From Paractinoplanes brasiliensis (lineage in GTDB: Bacteria > Actinomycetota > Actinomycetes > Mycobacteriales > Micromonosporaceae): a stretch of 64,000 nt of DNA. A program made the translations under genes and the position numbers. How positions within the stretch are numbered: position 1 is the stretch's first letter; the number at the start of each line of letters is the position of its first letter. The notes under the pieces are model-generated. The model saw only the letters and a list, made by a program, of their open reading frames with translations. It made no database searches and was not told the DNA's origin. The stretch lies in contig NZ_SNWR01000001.1 in the NCBI RefSeq assembly GCF_004362215.1, forward strand, positions 3,826,001 through 3,890,000. The letters are read 5' to 3'. Positions 1 through 8,879 of the stretch are shown piece after piece.

Positions 1-234
1 GGGGATCGTCCGGAGTCACATGATCTCCCGGTGAGCTACCGTTGCCTTACAGCTGGTGCAAATGCACGTGCATCTGGCCTTGCGTACTCACGGGATTGTG
101 AGCATGATAACGCACGTACGAAATTCTTGGGTTCACTTAGGGTGACATCTTTGAGTGACGGACCGGTCGCGGAAACGGTGTTCGCGGCCTCGGCGCAAGG
201 CTCCTGGCGGGGCGTCCTAGCGAGAGGTGACGAG

Positions 235-486
235 ATGACGGTTCCCAACATCGGTCCCGAGCACTTCGACCAGGGGGATGCGTTCGGGGTGGAACTGCGG
301 ATGGGCAACCCGGCGCCGCTCTGCCGGGATGAGCCGAACATGGACGATGCAGGCGCCGCGACGGCTCGCACGGCAGGTGTTTCGCACCGTTTTGGGGACG
401 TCAGGCATGCCCTGTCCCGCCCGAACGCCAGCTCGGTCCACGTGTGGTCGGCGAGCGACGAGGGGAACCCCGATGCCCGGAATTGA
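235..486 (+). CDS. small hypothetical protein (83 aa)
   Basis: I do not recognise this protein. The ATG is preceded by a purine-rich GAGAGG ribosome-binding site about 6 bases upstream, and the third codon positions are mostly G or C, as in real genes of this genome. The product is hydrophilic, with no signal peptide, membrane segment or known motif. The reading frame extends upstream to another ATG at 31, but the bases before 235 look less coding and the Shine-Dalgarno fixes the start at 235. An overlapping antisense frame has no ribosome-binding site and is considered a shadow. It could be a spurious ORF. Confidence 0.4.
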   Translation: MTVPNIGPEHFDQGDAFGVELRMGNPAPLCRDEPNMDDAGAATARTAGVSHRFGDVRHALSRPNASSVHVWSASDEGNPDARN

Positions 487-777
487 TCGCCATCGGACGC
501 TGACGGGGCGTCAGCAATGATCACTTTGAGTAATGGTCAGAAGAGGTCATGCCGCTCGCCCGCCGTAGTCATGCGGAGGCGCAAGGTGATTACCGACCGT
601 CGCAGCTATGTGGACGCTCAGACGCAACTGCTTGCTGAACAGCAAATTCCCGTAACAAGCCTGCCATAAACCTCGTGACGCAGCGCCTTTCCCCGCCGCG
701 TCATTCCGGCTCCGGCCGGGTCGTCCGGTTCCCCCGTGCCGGGCGGCCCGGCCGGTTGTAAACGCTCCCGCGGATCA

Positions 778-814
778 GGAGCGCTTGCGCCGGCCGGGAG
801 CGCTCGCGCCGGTC
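778..814. repeat. 18-bp imperfect tandem repeat in an intergenic region
   Basis: Two copies of GGAGCGCTTGCGCCGGCC / GGAGCGCTCGCGCCGGTC (778-795 and 797-814) match at 16 of 18 positions, and a partial third copy (CGCTCGCGCC) lies at 832-841. The repeat sits in the 363-bp gap 487-849, just beyond the 3' end of the methyltransferase gene. I see no gene or clear terminator in the rest of this gap. It may be transcribed read-through sequence or a small repeat of no function. Confidence 0.45.
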
Positions 815-849
815 AAACCCCCTCGCATCAACGCTCGCGCCAATGAAGA

Positions 850-1668
850 TCAGGGCTTGCGGGCCACGCCGGCCCAGTAATAAGCCGCTTCGGGGTTGTC
901 GACCGGCTCATCAGGCCGCCAGTTCGACACCGGAACCAGCCCCGGATCCAGCAGCTCCCAGTCGCCGAAGAAGCGTTCGACGTCGGCTCGTGATCGCGGC
1001 ACCAAGGTCACCCCGGCGTTCTCGGCCGCCGCCACCGCTTCGTTCACCTCGCCGGGCGCGAAGTCCGCGGTCGGGTGCGTGATCGCCAGGAGGCTGCCGG
1101 ACGGCATCGCGTCGCGCAGCGCGTCGACCTTGCCCCACGGGTCCTCGTCGTCGGCGATCAGCATCAGGATGGCGATCAGCGTGAGCCCGATCGGCTTGCT
1201 GAAGTCGAGCGTGTCGCGAAGCACCTCGTCGTCGAGGATCGACGACGGGTCGCGGATGTCGGCCGAGATGTACTCGCTCCGCCCCCGCTCGGTGCTGATC
1301 ATCAGCGCTCGCGCGTGCGCCAGGACGATCGGGTCGTTGTCCACATAGACCACGCGGGCCTCGGGGGCGATCCGCTGCGCGATCTCGTGCAGGTTGGGCC
1401 GGGTCGGGATGCCCGTCCCGATGTCGAGGAACTGCCTGATGCCTTCCTTCTGCACCAGGTCACGGGCGGCGCGGTGGACGAACTTGCGGTTCTCGGCGGC
1501 CATGTAACGCATGCCCGGGATCGCCTTGATCATCGCCTCGCCGACGGCCCGGTCGACGGCGAAGTTGTCCTTGCCGCCGAGCCAGTAGTCGTAGATGCGG
1601 GCCGAGTGCGGCACGTTGATGTTGACGCCCGGCGGCGCGACCTCGGGCACTGAGGGAACCTCGTCCAC
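850..1668 (-). CDS. SAM-dependent methyltransferase, Methyltransf_19 (DUF574) family
   Basis: A 272-aa cytosolic protein with the family signature near its N-terminus (HSARIYDYWLGGKDNFAVD), followed by a Rossmann-type SAM-binding motif (FLDIGTGIPT) and the acidic strand end VVYVDNDP. This family is strongly expanded in actinomycetes; its substrates are unknown. The frame opens 9 codons further upstream, but the GTG at 1668 has a strong GAAGGAGG site 7 bases before it and is preferred. The gene stands alone on the minus strand, so its context gives no clue to the substrate. Confidence 0.88.
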   Translation of the reverse strand: MDEVPSVPEVAPPGVNINVPHSARIYDYWLGGKDNFAVDRAVGEAMIKAIPGMRYMAAENRKFVHRAARDLVQKEGIRQFLDIGTGIPTRPNLHEIAQRIAPEARVVYVDNDPIVLAHARALMISTERGRSEYISADIRDPSSILDDEVLRDTLDFSKPIGLTLIAILMLIADDEDPWGKVDALRDAMPSGSLLAITHPTADFAPGEVNEAVAAAENAGVTLVPRSRADVERFFGDWELLDPGLVPVSNWRPDEPVDNPEAAYYWAGVARKP

Positions 1669-1780
1669 GCGTCGCCTCCTTCGCCCGATCCGCACCGGGC
1701 CGACTGTCCGTCAGTCGGTAAAGCGTAGCGGTCCGGAACGATCATATAGAGATCGATCGTTGGTGGGGTGAAGAAGCAGG

Positions 1781-3391
1781 TCAGGCCGCGGACGCCCGGT
1801 CACGGTAGGAACGGTTCCGGTCCGGCCCGGGGATTCCGCATACCACCTGGTCGCGCCCGCGGTGCTTGGCCGCGTACAGGTTGCGGTCGGCTGTGGACAG
1901 CAGGCCGGGCTGCGTACGGAATTCGGCGTCGTCCACCCCTGCCACACCGATGCTGACCGTGACCGGCAGCCCGTTGGTCATGCCGGTCCAGTCGTAGGCG
2001 CCGACGGAGCGGCGAATGTGGTTGATCTCGTGGCCGGCTCGGGAGGAGGGGCAGCTCGGCAGCACCAGCAGGAACTCCTCGCCACCCATCCGGGCGACGA
2101 ACCCGTCGGGTGACACTGCGGCCAGCTCGGTTTCGAGGAGCTTGGCCACCTGCACCAGTACCTGGTCGCCGACGTCGTGCGAGAGCTGGTCGTTGATCCG
2201 CTTGAAGTGGTCGAGGTCGACGATGGCGACCGTGATGTCGGGATCGTTCTCGATCAGCCGTGGCAGCTGCTCGTCGATGTAGCGGCGGTTGCGCAGCCCG
2301 GTCAGCGGGTCACGCCGGGCCTGCTCGCGGAACCGTTCGGCTTCCTGCCGCGCCTCGGCCGTCTCGAACATCGCCTGCCGGGTGCGGGCCTGCGCCTCCC
2401 GCTGGCTGGACTGGAGCACCTTGTAGGCAGCGAAGAAAACCTTGTGAGCCTCGAACGCCTCGGCGAACTCACCCCGGGCGGCGTGCAGCTCAGCCTGCTC
2501 CTGGTAGGTCTGTACGAGGAAATGGCCCAGCTCGCGGTCGGCGCAGAGCCGGCGCGACTCGTCCAGGCTGGCCTGGGCCCGCTCGTACGCCCCGAGCCCG
2601 CGCTGGGCCCGGGCCAGGTTGAGCAGGTATTCGGGCATGGCGTCGGCGTCGTGCCGGCGCATCGACCGGTACTTCTCGATCGAGGCCTGCATGGTCCGCT
2701 CGGCCTGCGCGTAGTGCCCGTTGCTCATCTCGATCGCGCCGATGGTGTCGAGCACCGTGGCGTCGAGTTCGAAGCCGTGTTTGGCGGAGAGCGCGCGCAC
2801 CCGATCGGCGACCTTGGCCGCCCGGGCGAAGTTGCCGGCCGCGTGCTCCGAGTAGGCGTAGTTGTTGAGCACGTAGAGCAGCAGGAACGGCCGGTCGAGC
2901 TCTTCGGTGAGGCGCTCGGCCTGGACGAACCGTTCGCGCGCGGCCTCCATCGAGCCGGCGAAGGCCAGCGCGTCGGCGAGCTTGGCGCGGTGCCAGATGT
3001 GCATGAACGCGGTGGCGGTGTCGTCGAGCAGCTCGACACTGCGTACGGCGTGGTCGAGGCTCTGGGCGGCGTCGCCGAGGTGGCGGTGAATGGCGGCCCA
3101 CACGAGGTGGGTCCGTGCGGTCAGCTGGCGGGCGCTGTTGTCGACCGCCCACTGGTGGACCTGCCACATGCGCTGCGCGGCGTCGGCGACGTCACCGGCG
3201 CGCATCCGCATGTTGACCTGGCAGAGGCGGGCCCGGGCGACCAGCAGTTCGTCGCCGAGCAGGTGGGCCTGCTGCTCGTAGCGCTGGGCGAGCTCGAGGG
3301 TGGGGGCGGCGTCCCAGTGGATCTCGTCTTCCAGCTGGAGCAGGGCAGCACTCAGCTTCTCCCGGTCGAGCACCTGCCGGTCGTGATCCAC
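1781..3391 (-). CDS. TPR-repeat diguanylate cyclase (GGDEF domain)
   Basis: A 536-aa soluble protein. Residues about 20-330 are helical and read as degenerate tetratricopeptide repeats. A short coiled-coil linker leads to a GGDEF domain (DPLTGLRNRR at about 361) with the catalytic signature GGEEF at 436-440, so the domain should make cyclic di-GMP from GTP. The RxxD inhibitory site usually found a few residues before GGDEF is not apparent. The start is the GTG at 3391, preceded by AAAGGGGG; the frame is open 10 codons further upstream. The TPR part probably senses a protein partner. It is monocistronic. Confidence 0.88.
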   Translation of the reverse strand: MDHDRQVLDREKLSAALLQLEDEIHWDAAPTLELAQRYEQQAHLLGDELLVARARLCQVNMRMRAGDVADAAQRMWQVHQWAVDNSARQLTARTHLVWAAIHRHLGDAAQSLDHAVRSVELLDDTATAFMHIWHRAKLADALAFAGSMEAARERFVQAERLTEELDRPFLLLYVLNNYAYSEHAAGNFARAAKVADRVRALSAKHGFELDATVLDTIGAIEMSNGHYAQAERTMQASIEKYRSMRRHDADAMPEYLLNLARAQRGLGAYERAQASLDESRRLCADRELGHFLVQTYQEQAELHAARGEFAEAFEAHKVFFAAYKVLQSSQREAQARTRQAMFETAEARQEAERFREQARRDPLTGLRNRRYIDEQLPRLIENDPDITVAIVDLDHFKRINDQLSHDVGDQVLVQVAKLLETELAAVSPDGFVARMGGEEFLLVLPSCPSSRAGHEINHIRRSVGAYDWTGMTNGLPVTVSIGVAGVDDAEFRTQPGLLSTADRNLYAAKHRGRDQVVCGIPGPDRNRSYRDRASAA

Positions 3392-3563
3392 GTGGCCAAC
3401 CCCCTTTCGCTTCTGGGCCACTGATCGACAGCGTCGCCCGTCGGTTGAGGGATTCCGTCATGATCAGCGCTCTGCTTCCGAAGGTTAGCTCTCGGTGAGC
3501 CCGCGATTCCATCGTCACAGACGTGAGCAATGTCGCCACAGAAGGTCACATAGACCACGCAAG

Positions 3564-3595
3564 GCGACGGCGCCCGTCGAAACGGGCGCCGTCGC
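3564..3595 (-). terminator. hairpin terminator of the MFS gene
   Basis: A perfect 14-bp stem (GCGACGGCGCCCGT / ACGGGCGCCGTCGC) with a CGAA tetraloop lies 10 bp past the stop codon of the MFS exporter gene. No U-tract follows, as is usual for high-GC actinobacterial terminators. Confidence 0.75.
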
Positions 3596-3605
3596 GGGGT
3601 TGACG

Positions 3606-5192
3606 TCAGCGGCTGAGCGCCGGGACCTGTTCCTCTTCGTCCACGACCGGGGGCTCGGGCGTCGCGTCGACGGTCGAGCGGAGCGCGGTGGGGCGCATCA
3701 GCAGCGCGGCCACCACGCCGACCACCGCGATCGCCGCGCTGATCAGGAAGATGTGCCCGGTGGCGTCGCCGTACGCGGCCCGCACGATGTGCTGGACCGA
3801 GTCGGGCAGCGCGGCGAGGTTCAGCGTGCTGCCGCCGCTCGTGCTGCCGGCCGGCACGCCGGCGCCGGCCAGGTCGCGGGTGATCTGGTCGCTGACCCGG
3901 CGGGCGAGCACCGCGCCGAGCACCGAGACGCCGATCGTGCCGCCGAGTGAGCGGAAGAACGCCACCGTCGAGCTGGCCGCCCCGATGTCCTTGAGCGAGA
4001 CCGTGTTCTGCACCGAGAGCACCAGGTTCTGCATCGACATGCCCACACCCGCGCCGACCAGGGCCATCGCCACACCGACGTACCAGAGTGGGGTTTCGTG
4101 GTCGAGGAAGGAGAGCAGGGCGAAGCCGATGACCAGCACGATCGTCCCGGTCACGATGTACGGCTTGAGCCGTCCGCTCTTGGTGATCATGCGGCCCGAG
4201 ACCGTCGACGAGACCAGGATGCCGGCCATCATCGGGACCGTGAGCAGGCCCGCTTCGGTCGGGCTGTAACCTCGGCCGATCTGGAAGTACTGCCCCAGGA
4301 AGACCGCGCCGCCGAACATCGCCATGCCGACCGCGAGGCTCGCGATGATCGACAGGGCGGTGCCGCGCTGCTTGACGATGTCGAGCGGGACGACCGGCTC
4401 GGCGACCCGGGACTCGACCCAGATCGCGGCCGCCAGCAGTGCCAGACCCGCGCCGACCATGGCCAGGGTGGGCCACGAGATCCAGGCGAAGTTGCTGTCG
4501 ACGAACGAGACCCAGACGAGCAGCACGCTGACTCCGGCGGCGATCAGGGTGGCGCCGAGATAGTCGATCTTGACGTTGGCCCGGCGGATGACCTCGAGGT
4601 TCAGCGTCTTCTGCAGCACGATCAGGGCGACGACCGCGATCGGGGCGCCGATGAAGAAGCACCAGCGCCAGCCGAGCCAGGCGGTGTCGACGATCAAGCC
4701 GCCCAGCAACGGGCCGCCGACCGTGGCCAGGGCCATGACGCCGCCGAGGTAGCCGTTGTAGCGGCCGCGCTCCCGGGGCGGGATCATCGCGGCGATCGCG
4801 ACCTGCACGAGGGCTTGCACGCCACCCATGCCGAGGCCCTGGAAGGCGCGGGCGGCGATCAGCTGGCCGGCGGTCTGCGAGAAGCCGGCCACGATCGAGC
4901 CGAGCACGAACACGACGATCGAGATCTGGACCAGCAGCTTCTTGCTGTAGAGGTCGGCCAGCTTGCCCCAGATCGGTGTGGAGGCGGTGGCCGTCAGCAG
5001 GGTGGCCGTGACGACCCAGGTGTACTGGGTCTGGCTGCCGTCGAGCGAGCCGATGATCTTCGGAAGCGCGGTGGAGACGATGGTCGAGCTGGCCATCGCG
5101 ACGAACAGAACCAGCAGGAGGCCGGAGAGCGCCTCCATGATCTGGCGGTGGGACATGGCGCCCGGGCGGGTGCCGACGGTGGTGGCGCTCAT
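3606..5192 (-). CDS. MFS drug exporter, DHA2 / EmrB-QacA family
   Basis: A 528-aa integral membrane protein with about 14 hydrophobic segments, the DHA2-family layout. The N-terminal part contains the motif-A-like loop GKLADLYSKK and a motif-C-like segment in TM5. Proton-driven export of drugs or metabolites is expected. The ATG at 5192 (MSATTVGTRP) is preferred over an ATG 15 codons upstream because it follows a GAGAGAGGCGG sequence. It is transcribed divergently from a TetR gene at 5310, and an 11-bp inverted repeat lies between them, a typical self-regulated efflux pair. The substrate cannot be deduced. Confidence 0.9.
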   Translation of the reverse strand: MSATTVGTRPGAMSHRQIMEALSGLLLVLFVAMASSTIVSTALPKIIGSLDGSQTQYTWVVTATLLTATASTPIWGKLADLYSKKLLVQISIVVFVLGSIVAGFSQTAGQLIAARAFQGLGMGGVQALVQVAIAAMIPPRERGRYNGYLGGVMALATVGGPLLGGLIVDTAWLGWRWCFFIGAPIAVVALIVLQKTLNLEVIRRANVKIDYLGATLIAAGVSVLLVWVSFVDSNFAWISWPTLAMVGAGLALLAAAIWVESRVAEPVVPLDIVKQRGTALSIIASLAVGMAMFGGAVFLGQYFQIGRGYSPTEAGLLTVPMMAGILVSSTVSGRMITKSGRLKPYIVTGTIVLVIGFALLSFLDHETPLWYVGVAMALVGAGVGMSMQNLVLSVQNTVSLKDIGAASSTVAFFRSLGGTIGVSVLGAVLARRVSDQITRDLAGAGVPAGSTSGGSTLNLAALPDSVQHIVRAAYGDATGHIFLISAAIAVVGVVAALLMRPTALRSTVDATPEPPVVDEEEQVPALSR

Positions 5193-5243
5193 GCGCGCAG
5201 CCGCCTCTCTCGCAGAAGAAGTGATTGCTTCATACAACTATCT

Positions 5244-5272
5244 AGAAAGCTTGCCTATTGCGCAAGCTTTCT
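5244..5272. promoter_or_regulatory. probable TetR operator between MFS and TetR genes
   Basis: A perfect inverted repeat, AGAAAGCTTGC with 7 bp then GCAAGCTTTCT, lies midway in the 117-bp divergent region between the exporter gene (start 5192) and the TetR gene (start 5310). Size and symmetry fit a TetR dimer operator that overlaps both promoters. It is AT-richer than its surroundings. Binding is inferred. Confidence 0.65.
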
Positions 5273-5309
5273 CATTGAGAAGCGAATCACGCGCCGGTAC
5301 GCTCAGGTC

Positions 5310-5906
5310 ATGAGCACCACTGCCGAGCCCGGTCTGCGCGAGCGGAAGAAAGCCGCGACACGGCAGGCGCTGCACGCCGCCGCGATGCGACTGGCGATCG
5401 AGCACGGCTTCGACCGCGTGACGGTGGAGGCCGTGGCCGACGAGGCCGGCGTCTCCCGGCGTACGTTCTCGAACTACTTCGGCAGTAAGGAAGAGGCGCT
5501 GCTCTACGGCGAGCGCCAGCGCATCACGCTGCTGATCGAGCAGGTGCGGGCCCGTCCGGCGGCCGAGCCGACGTGGGATGCGCTGACCGCAGCGGCCCGG
5601 CAGTTCTATCTGCGGCTCGGTGAGCTCGACCCGCACTGGGTGGCACAGAGCCGTCTCGTACGGGCTCAGCCGGCGCTCGTGGCGGCCCAGGTGCAGACGT
5701 TCGCGGCGCTCGAACGCGACCTGTCCGACGAGATCGCGGCCCACTCCGGGGACGACCCGGGCAGCGTACGGGTGAAAATGACGTCGGCCGTCTTCCTCGC
5801 GTCGCTGCGGGTCGCGCTGCACATTTGGCTCGACCGGCCGCCGGGCACGAACCTGTGGGACCTGGTCTCCGAGACGCTGGCCGAGGCCCGCCGCGGCTTC
5901 GGCTAA
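5310..5906 (+). CDS. TetR family transcriptional regulator
   Basis: A 198-aa repressor with an N-terminal helix-turn-helix (VTVEAVADEAGVSRRTFSNYF at about 34-54) and an all-helical ligand-binding C-terminal part typical of the family. The ATG at 5310 gives the normal TetR length; the frame remains open far upstream without coding character. It is divergent from the QacA-type exporter and is probably its repressor, with the operator at 5244-5272. Its stop codon overlaps by 4 bp the stop of the opposing TetR gene. Confidence 0.9.
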   Translation: MSTTAEPGLRERKKAATRQALHAAAMRLAIEHGFDRVTVEAVADEAGVSRRTFSNYFGSKEEALLYGERQRITLLIEQVRARPAAEPTWDALTAAARQFYLRLGELDPHWVAQSRLVRAQPALVAAQVQTFAALERDLSDEIAAHSGDDPGSVRVKMTSAVFLASLRVALHIWLDRPPGTNLWDLVSETLAEARRGFG

Positions 5907-6469
5907 AGATCTTTGGAAACCCCAAGACCTTCCAGTACGAGGGAAAGGTAGCGCTGCCAGGCGCCGGAGTCGGGCGAGGAGCGCAGCACCCCGGCGTTCG
6001 CGCGCATGAGCAGGCTGATGTCCTCACGGGTGAAGTCGTCGCGCAGCCGGCCCGCGCTCTGGGCCCGCTGGATCACCTCGGTGGCGCCGCGCTGGGCTGT
6101 CGCGAGCAGCCCGGCCAGCCGCTCGTCGTCGTCGAACCCGCTGTTCGCGAGCAGCTCGGACAGGCCGCGGTCGGTCGCCTGGGCCTCGAAGAGCCGGGTC
6201 AGGTAGCCGACGAAGCCGGCCCACGGGTCGGGGTCGGCCAGCGCGGTCTCGGCGAGTTCGACGTACCCGGTCATCTGCCCGGCGAAGACCTCGGCGACGA
6301 GGTCGCGACGGGTCGGGAAGCGCCGGTAAAGCGTGGCGTTGCCGACCCCGGCCCGGCGGGCGATCTCGTCGAGCGACGCGTCCAGCCCGTGCTCGGCGAA
6401 GACGTCGCGAGCCGCGGCGATCAGCGCAGCCCGGTTACGCTGCGCGTCCGCACGCAGTCGATCGGCCAT
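5903..6469 (-). CDS. TetR family transcriptional regulator
   Basis: A 188-aa regulator with the recognition segment SLDEIARRAGVGNATLYRRF and the downstream RRDLVAEVF helix, which is very typical of TetR proteins. The ATG at 6469 (MADRLRADAQ) gives a normal length; an upstream in-frame start would add 13 residues without a better ribosome-binding site. It is divergent from the dienelactone hydrolase gene at 6529, 59 bp away, so it probably controls that gene. It converges with the other TetR gene and overlaps it by 4 bp. Confidence 0.88.
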   Translation of the reverse strand: MADRLRADAQRNRAALIAAARDVFAEHGLDASLDEIARRAGVGNATLYRRFPTRRDLVAEVFAGQMTGYVELAETALADPDPWAGFVGYLTRLFEAQATDRGLSELLANSGFDDDERLAGLLATAQRGATEVIQRAQSAGRLRDDFTREDISLLMRANAGVLRSSPDSGAWQRYLSLVLEGLGVSKDL

Positions 6470-6528
6470 GGGTGACAGGGTATTACGGGACCGGGGATTC
6501 ATCCCCATTTGGTGTTACCGTCGCGCCC

Positions 6529-7263
6529 ATGCAGACCACTACCGTGCAGATCTCCACCGCGGACGGAACGGCCGACGCCTACCTGGTGAAGCCCGACGGC
6601 GACGGGTCGTACCCGGGCGTTCTGTTCTTCATGGACGCGTTCGGCCTGCGCCCGCGCATCGCCGAGATGGCCGGGCGGATCGCCGAGCGCGGGTTCACTG
6701 TGCTGGCGCCGAACATTCTCTACCGCGGCGGGCCGTCGCCGCTGGTCTCGCCCGAGGAACTGGCCGACAACGAGAAGCGTGGCGCCGCGTTCGGCCGGCT
6801 CATGCCGATGATTCAGGCCCTGACCGCCGACCGGGTCGCCGCCGACACAGCGTCCTATCTCGACTTCCTGAACACCGAGGGACCGGTGCTGATCGTCGGC
6901 TACTGCATGGGCGCGCGGAACGCGCTGGTGGCGGCCGAGAAGCATCCCGACCGGATCACGACGGTGGCCGGCTTCCACGCCGGCGGAGTCGTCACCGACC
7001 AGCCGGACAGCCCGCACCTGGGTGTCGGGTCGCTGAGCGGCGAGGTCTACTTCGCCCACGCCGACAACGACCGGTCGATGACCGCCGAGCAGATCAAGAT
7101 CCTGGAGACCGCGCTCGACGAGGCCGGCGTGACCTATACGTCCGAGGTGTACGCGGGGGCGCCGCACGGCTTCACCATGTCCGACACCGCGATGTACGAC
7201 CGCGAGGCCGAGCAGCGGCACTGGGTCAACCTGTTCGCGCTGCTCGACCGTTTCGCCGGTTAG
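6529..7263 (+). CDS. dienelactone hydrolase family protein
   Basis: A 244-aa alpha/beta-hydrolase of the dienelactone hydrolase group. The nucleophile elbow is GYCMGAR with a cysteine nucleophile, the acid residue lies in HADND, and the histidine in PHGF near the C-terminus; this Cys-Asp-His triad is the family hallmark. It should hydrolyse cyclic esters or related carboxylic esters in the cytosol. The ATG at 6529 begins MQTTTVQIST. It is divergent from a TetR gene that probably regulates it, and its 3' end overlaps the convergent NTF2-like gene by 4 bp. Confidence 0.9.
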   Translation: MQTTTVQISTADGTADAYLVKPDGDGSYPGVLFFMDAFGLRPRIAEMAGRIAERGFTVLAPNILYRGGPSPLVSPEELADNEKRGAAFGRLMPMIQALTADRVAADTASYLDFLNTEGPVLIVGYCMGARNALVAAEKHPDRITTVAGFHAGGVVTDQPDSPHLGVGSLSGEVYFAHADNDRSMTAEQIKILETALDEAGVTYTSEVYAGAPHGFTMSDTAMYDREAEQRHWVNLFALLDRFAG

Positions 7264-7625
7264 TTGGCGTACAGGCCCGGGAAGAAGCGGTCGGTCGCGG
7301 TCACGTCGTAGACCTGGCGCACCTCGGTGATCCGGCCGCCCGCGATGGTCAGGAACTCCACCATCCGGGCCGTGCCGAACGGCGCCTTGAGGTCGTAGAC
7401 GAGCGCGGCGCCGTCGTCGGCCCGGGTCTGCCCGACCAGGGTCACGGCTTCGGCGAAGACCGCGATCCGGTGGAGCACCTGCACCAGTTCCTCGTCGTCG
7501 ACCGGCGCGTCCAGGTTCCATTCGATCTCGGCGTCCGGCGCCAGCATCTGCCGTACCGCGACCCGGTCGTCGCTGGTCCACGAACGGGTCCAGAAGGACG
7601 CGACATCCACCGTTTCCTCCTTCAT
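7260..7625 (-). CDS. NTF2-like / SnoaL-like fold protein
   Basis: A 121-aa protein with the cone-shaped NTF2-like fold pattern: an N-terminal helix with FWTRSWTSDD, a hydrophobic strand EIEWNLDAP, and a C-terminal sheet ending in GRITEVRQVYD. Members are small-molecule enzymes or binding proteins; no catalytic pair is obvious. Its ATG overlaps the stop codon of the epimerase-like gene (ATGA), so the two are translationally coupled, with AAGGAGG lying just inside the start of this gene. It ends convergently with the dienelactone hydrolase gene. Confidence 0.75.
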   Translation of the reverse strand: MKEETVDVASFWTRSWTSDDRVAVRQMLAPDAEIEWNLDAPVDDEELVQVLHRIAVFAEAVTLVGQTRADDGAALVYDLKAPFGTARMVEFLTIAGGRITEVRQVYDVTATDRFFPGLYAN

Positions 7626-8653
7626 CGGGCCACGCCGGCCACGGGCTTCGCGGGCATCGGGTCGGGGAACTGCCCGTGCCCGAGCAGGGCGGCGGTGGCC
7701 TGGGCGATGCGATAGGCGGCCAGGCCGTCCCCGTACGGGTTGCCGGCGATCGCCATCGAGTCGCGCTGCACAGGGGTCTCGAGCAGCGCCGCCACCTCGC
7801 TGGTGATGGCGGCCGGGTCGGGCTGGACCAAGCGGGCGCTGCCGGCCAGCAGCGCCTCGCCGTGCTGGGACTCCATGCCGATCATCAGGACCGGGCAGTA
7901 CGCGGCCAGGGCCTGCTCGACCAGGTCCTCGTCGTCGGTGACCACGGCGTAGGCCTGGGCCAGCAGGGTGGCGAGCTCCAGGCCGGGCGCGGTGTCGGCG
8001 GCCCGCACGACCTCCAGGTCGGGGTAGCGGCCGCTCAGGTAGCGCAGCGCCGGGCCGATCGCGTCGGCGCGCTCGGTGGGCAGGCCCAGCACGACCGTAC
8101 GCTTTTCACGGGGCGGGGCGACGATCGTCCGCGCCGCCAGCAGTTGCGCGGCATCCTGCGCGGTGCCGCCGGTGAGCAGGGTGTCGCCCGCAATCACCCG
8201 CTCGTCCAGCAGGTTCATCGCGGCGAGCGGTGTGGCGGCCAGGTGAACGGTGGTGATCTGGGCCAGCATGCGCCGCTGCGACTCGAGGGCCGAGACCGAG
8301 CCGAGTTCGCCGGAACGCCGGCCGGCGTCGATCGTCATGATCGGTACCCGTCGCCAGTACGCCGCGAGCGCGGGGGCGAGCCCGTCGCGGACCACCACCG
8401 CCGCGGGCGTACGGGCGGCCCACAGGTCGTCGAAGCGGCGCATCGTGCCGGCGTCGTCGGCGCCGGACGGCAGGGTGATCTTCGGGGTGAGGCCGAATTG
8501 CGTCAGCGTCGCGCCGACCGTGTCGGGTTCGGCGCCGGTGACCACCGCGATCGGGGTGAGACGGCCCTGTTCGCGCATGGCGAGCGCGACCGGCGCGAGC
8601 CGCACGGCCTCGGCGGGGGTGCCGGCGACCAGGTGGACTTCGGGCAAGGGCAT
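7622..8653 (-). CDS. UDP-N-acetylglucosamine 2-epimerase-like protein (degenerate active site)
   Basis: A 343-aa GT-B-fold protein that aligns by motif with non-hydrolysing UDP-GlcNAc 2-epimerases (WecB/MnaA): the segment TIDAGRRSGELGS corresponds to HVEAGLRTG, ALESQRR to the PEExNR block, and NPYGDGLAAYRIAQA to the conserved NPYGDGxAxxRI C-terminus. The family histidine of HVEAG is aspartate here and the GDT(T) motif is absent, so classical epimerase activity is doubtful. The start at 8653 follows CGGAG; an upstream ATG would add 17 residues. It is coupled to the NTF2-like gene downstream. Confidence 0.75.
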   Translation of the reverse strand: MPLPEVHLVAGTPAEAVRLAPVALAMREQGRLTPIAVVTGAEPDTVGATLTQFGLTPKITLPSGADDAGTMRRFDDLWAARTPAAVVVRDGLAPALAAYWRRVPIMTIDAGRRSGELGSVSALESQRRMLAQITTVHLAATPLAAMNLLDERVIAGDTLLTGGTAQDAAQLLAARTIVAPPREKRTVVLGLPTERADAIGPALRYLSGRYPDLEVVRAADTAPGLELATLLAQAYAVVTDDEDLVEQALAAYCPVLMIGMESQHGEALLAGSARLVQPDPAAITSEVAALLETPVQRDSMAIAGNPYGDGLAAYRIAQATAALLGHGQFPDPMPAKPVAGVAR

Positions 8654-8879
8654 CGAGCACTCCGAGACGTACGCAGGTGGGCCGCGGAAACCGGTGTAGG
8701 TCACGCGCCGTAGCGGGAACGACTCGAACGCTATTTCAGTTACTGAGCGTGATACAAGCCCGGCGAGACGAAACTGGCCGAACGGCCTAACCCAGACATC
8801 TCAGGCGGGTCAGACGGGGCAAAACCGGGCACGTCGACGATACGCAATGCTGCTACGTCGACATTACGGTGAGCGACGG

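Noticed and set aside
2177..3424. 415-codon plus-strand ORF opposite the GGDEF gene
   Set aside because: It is antisense to a clear TPR-GGDEF protein and has no recognisable domain; high GC gives long antisense frames.
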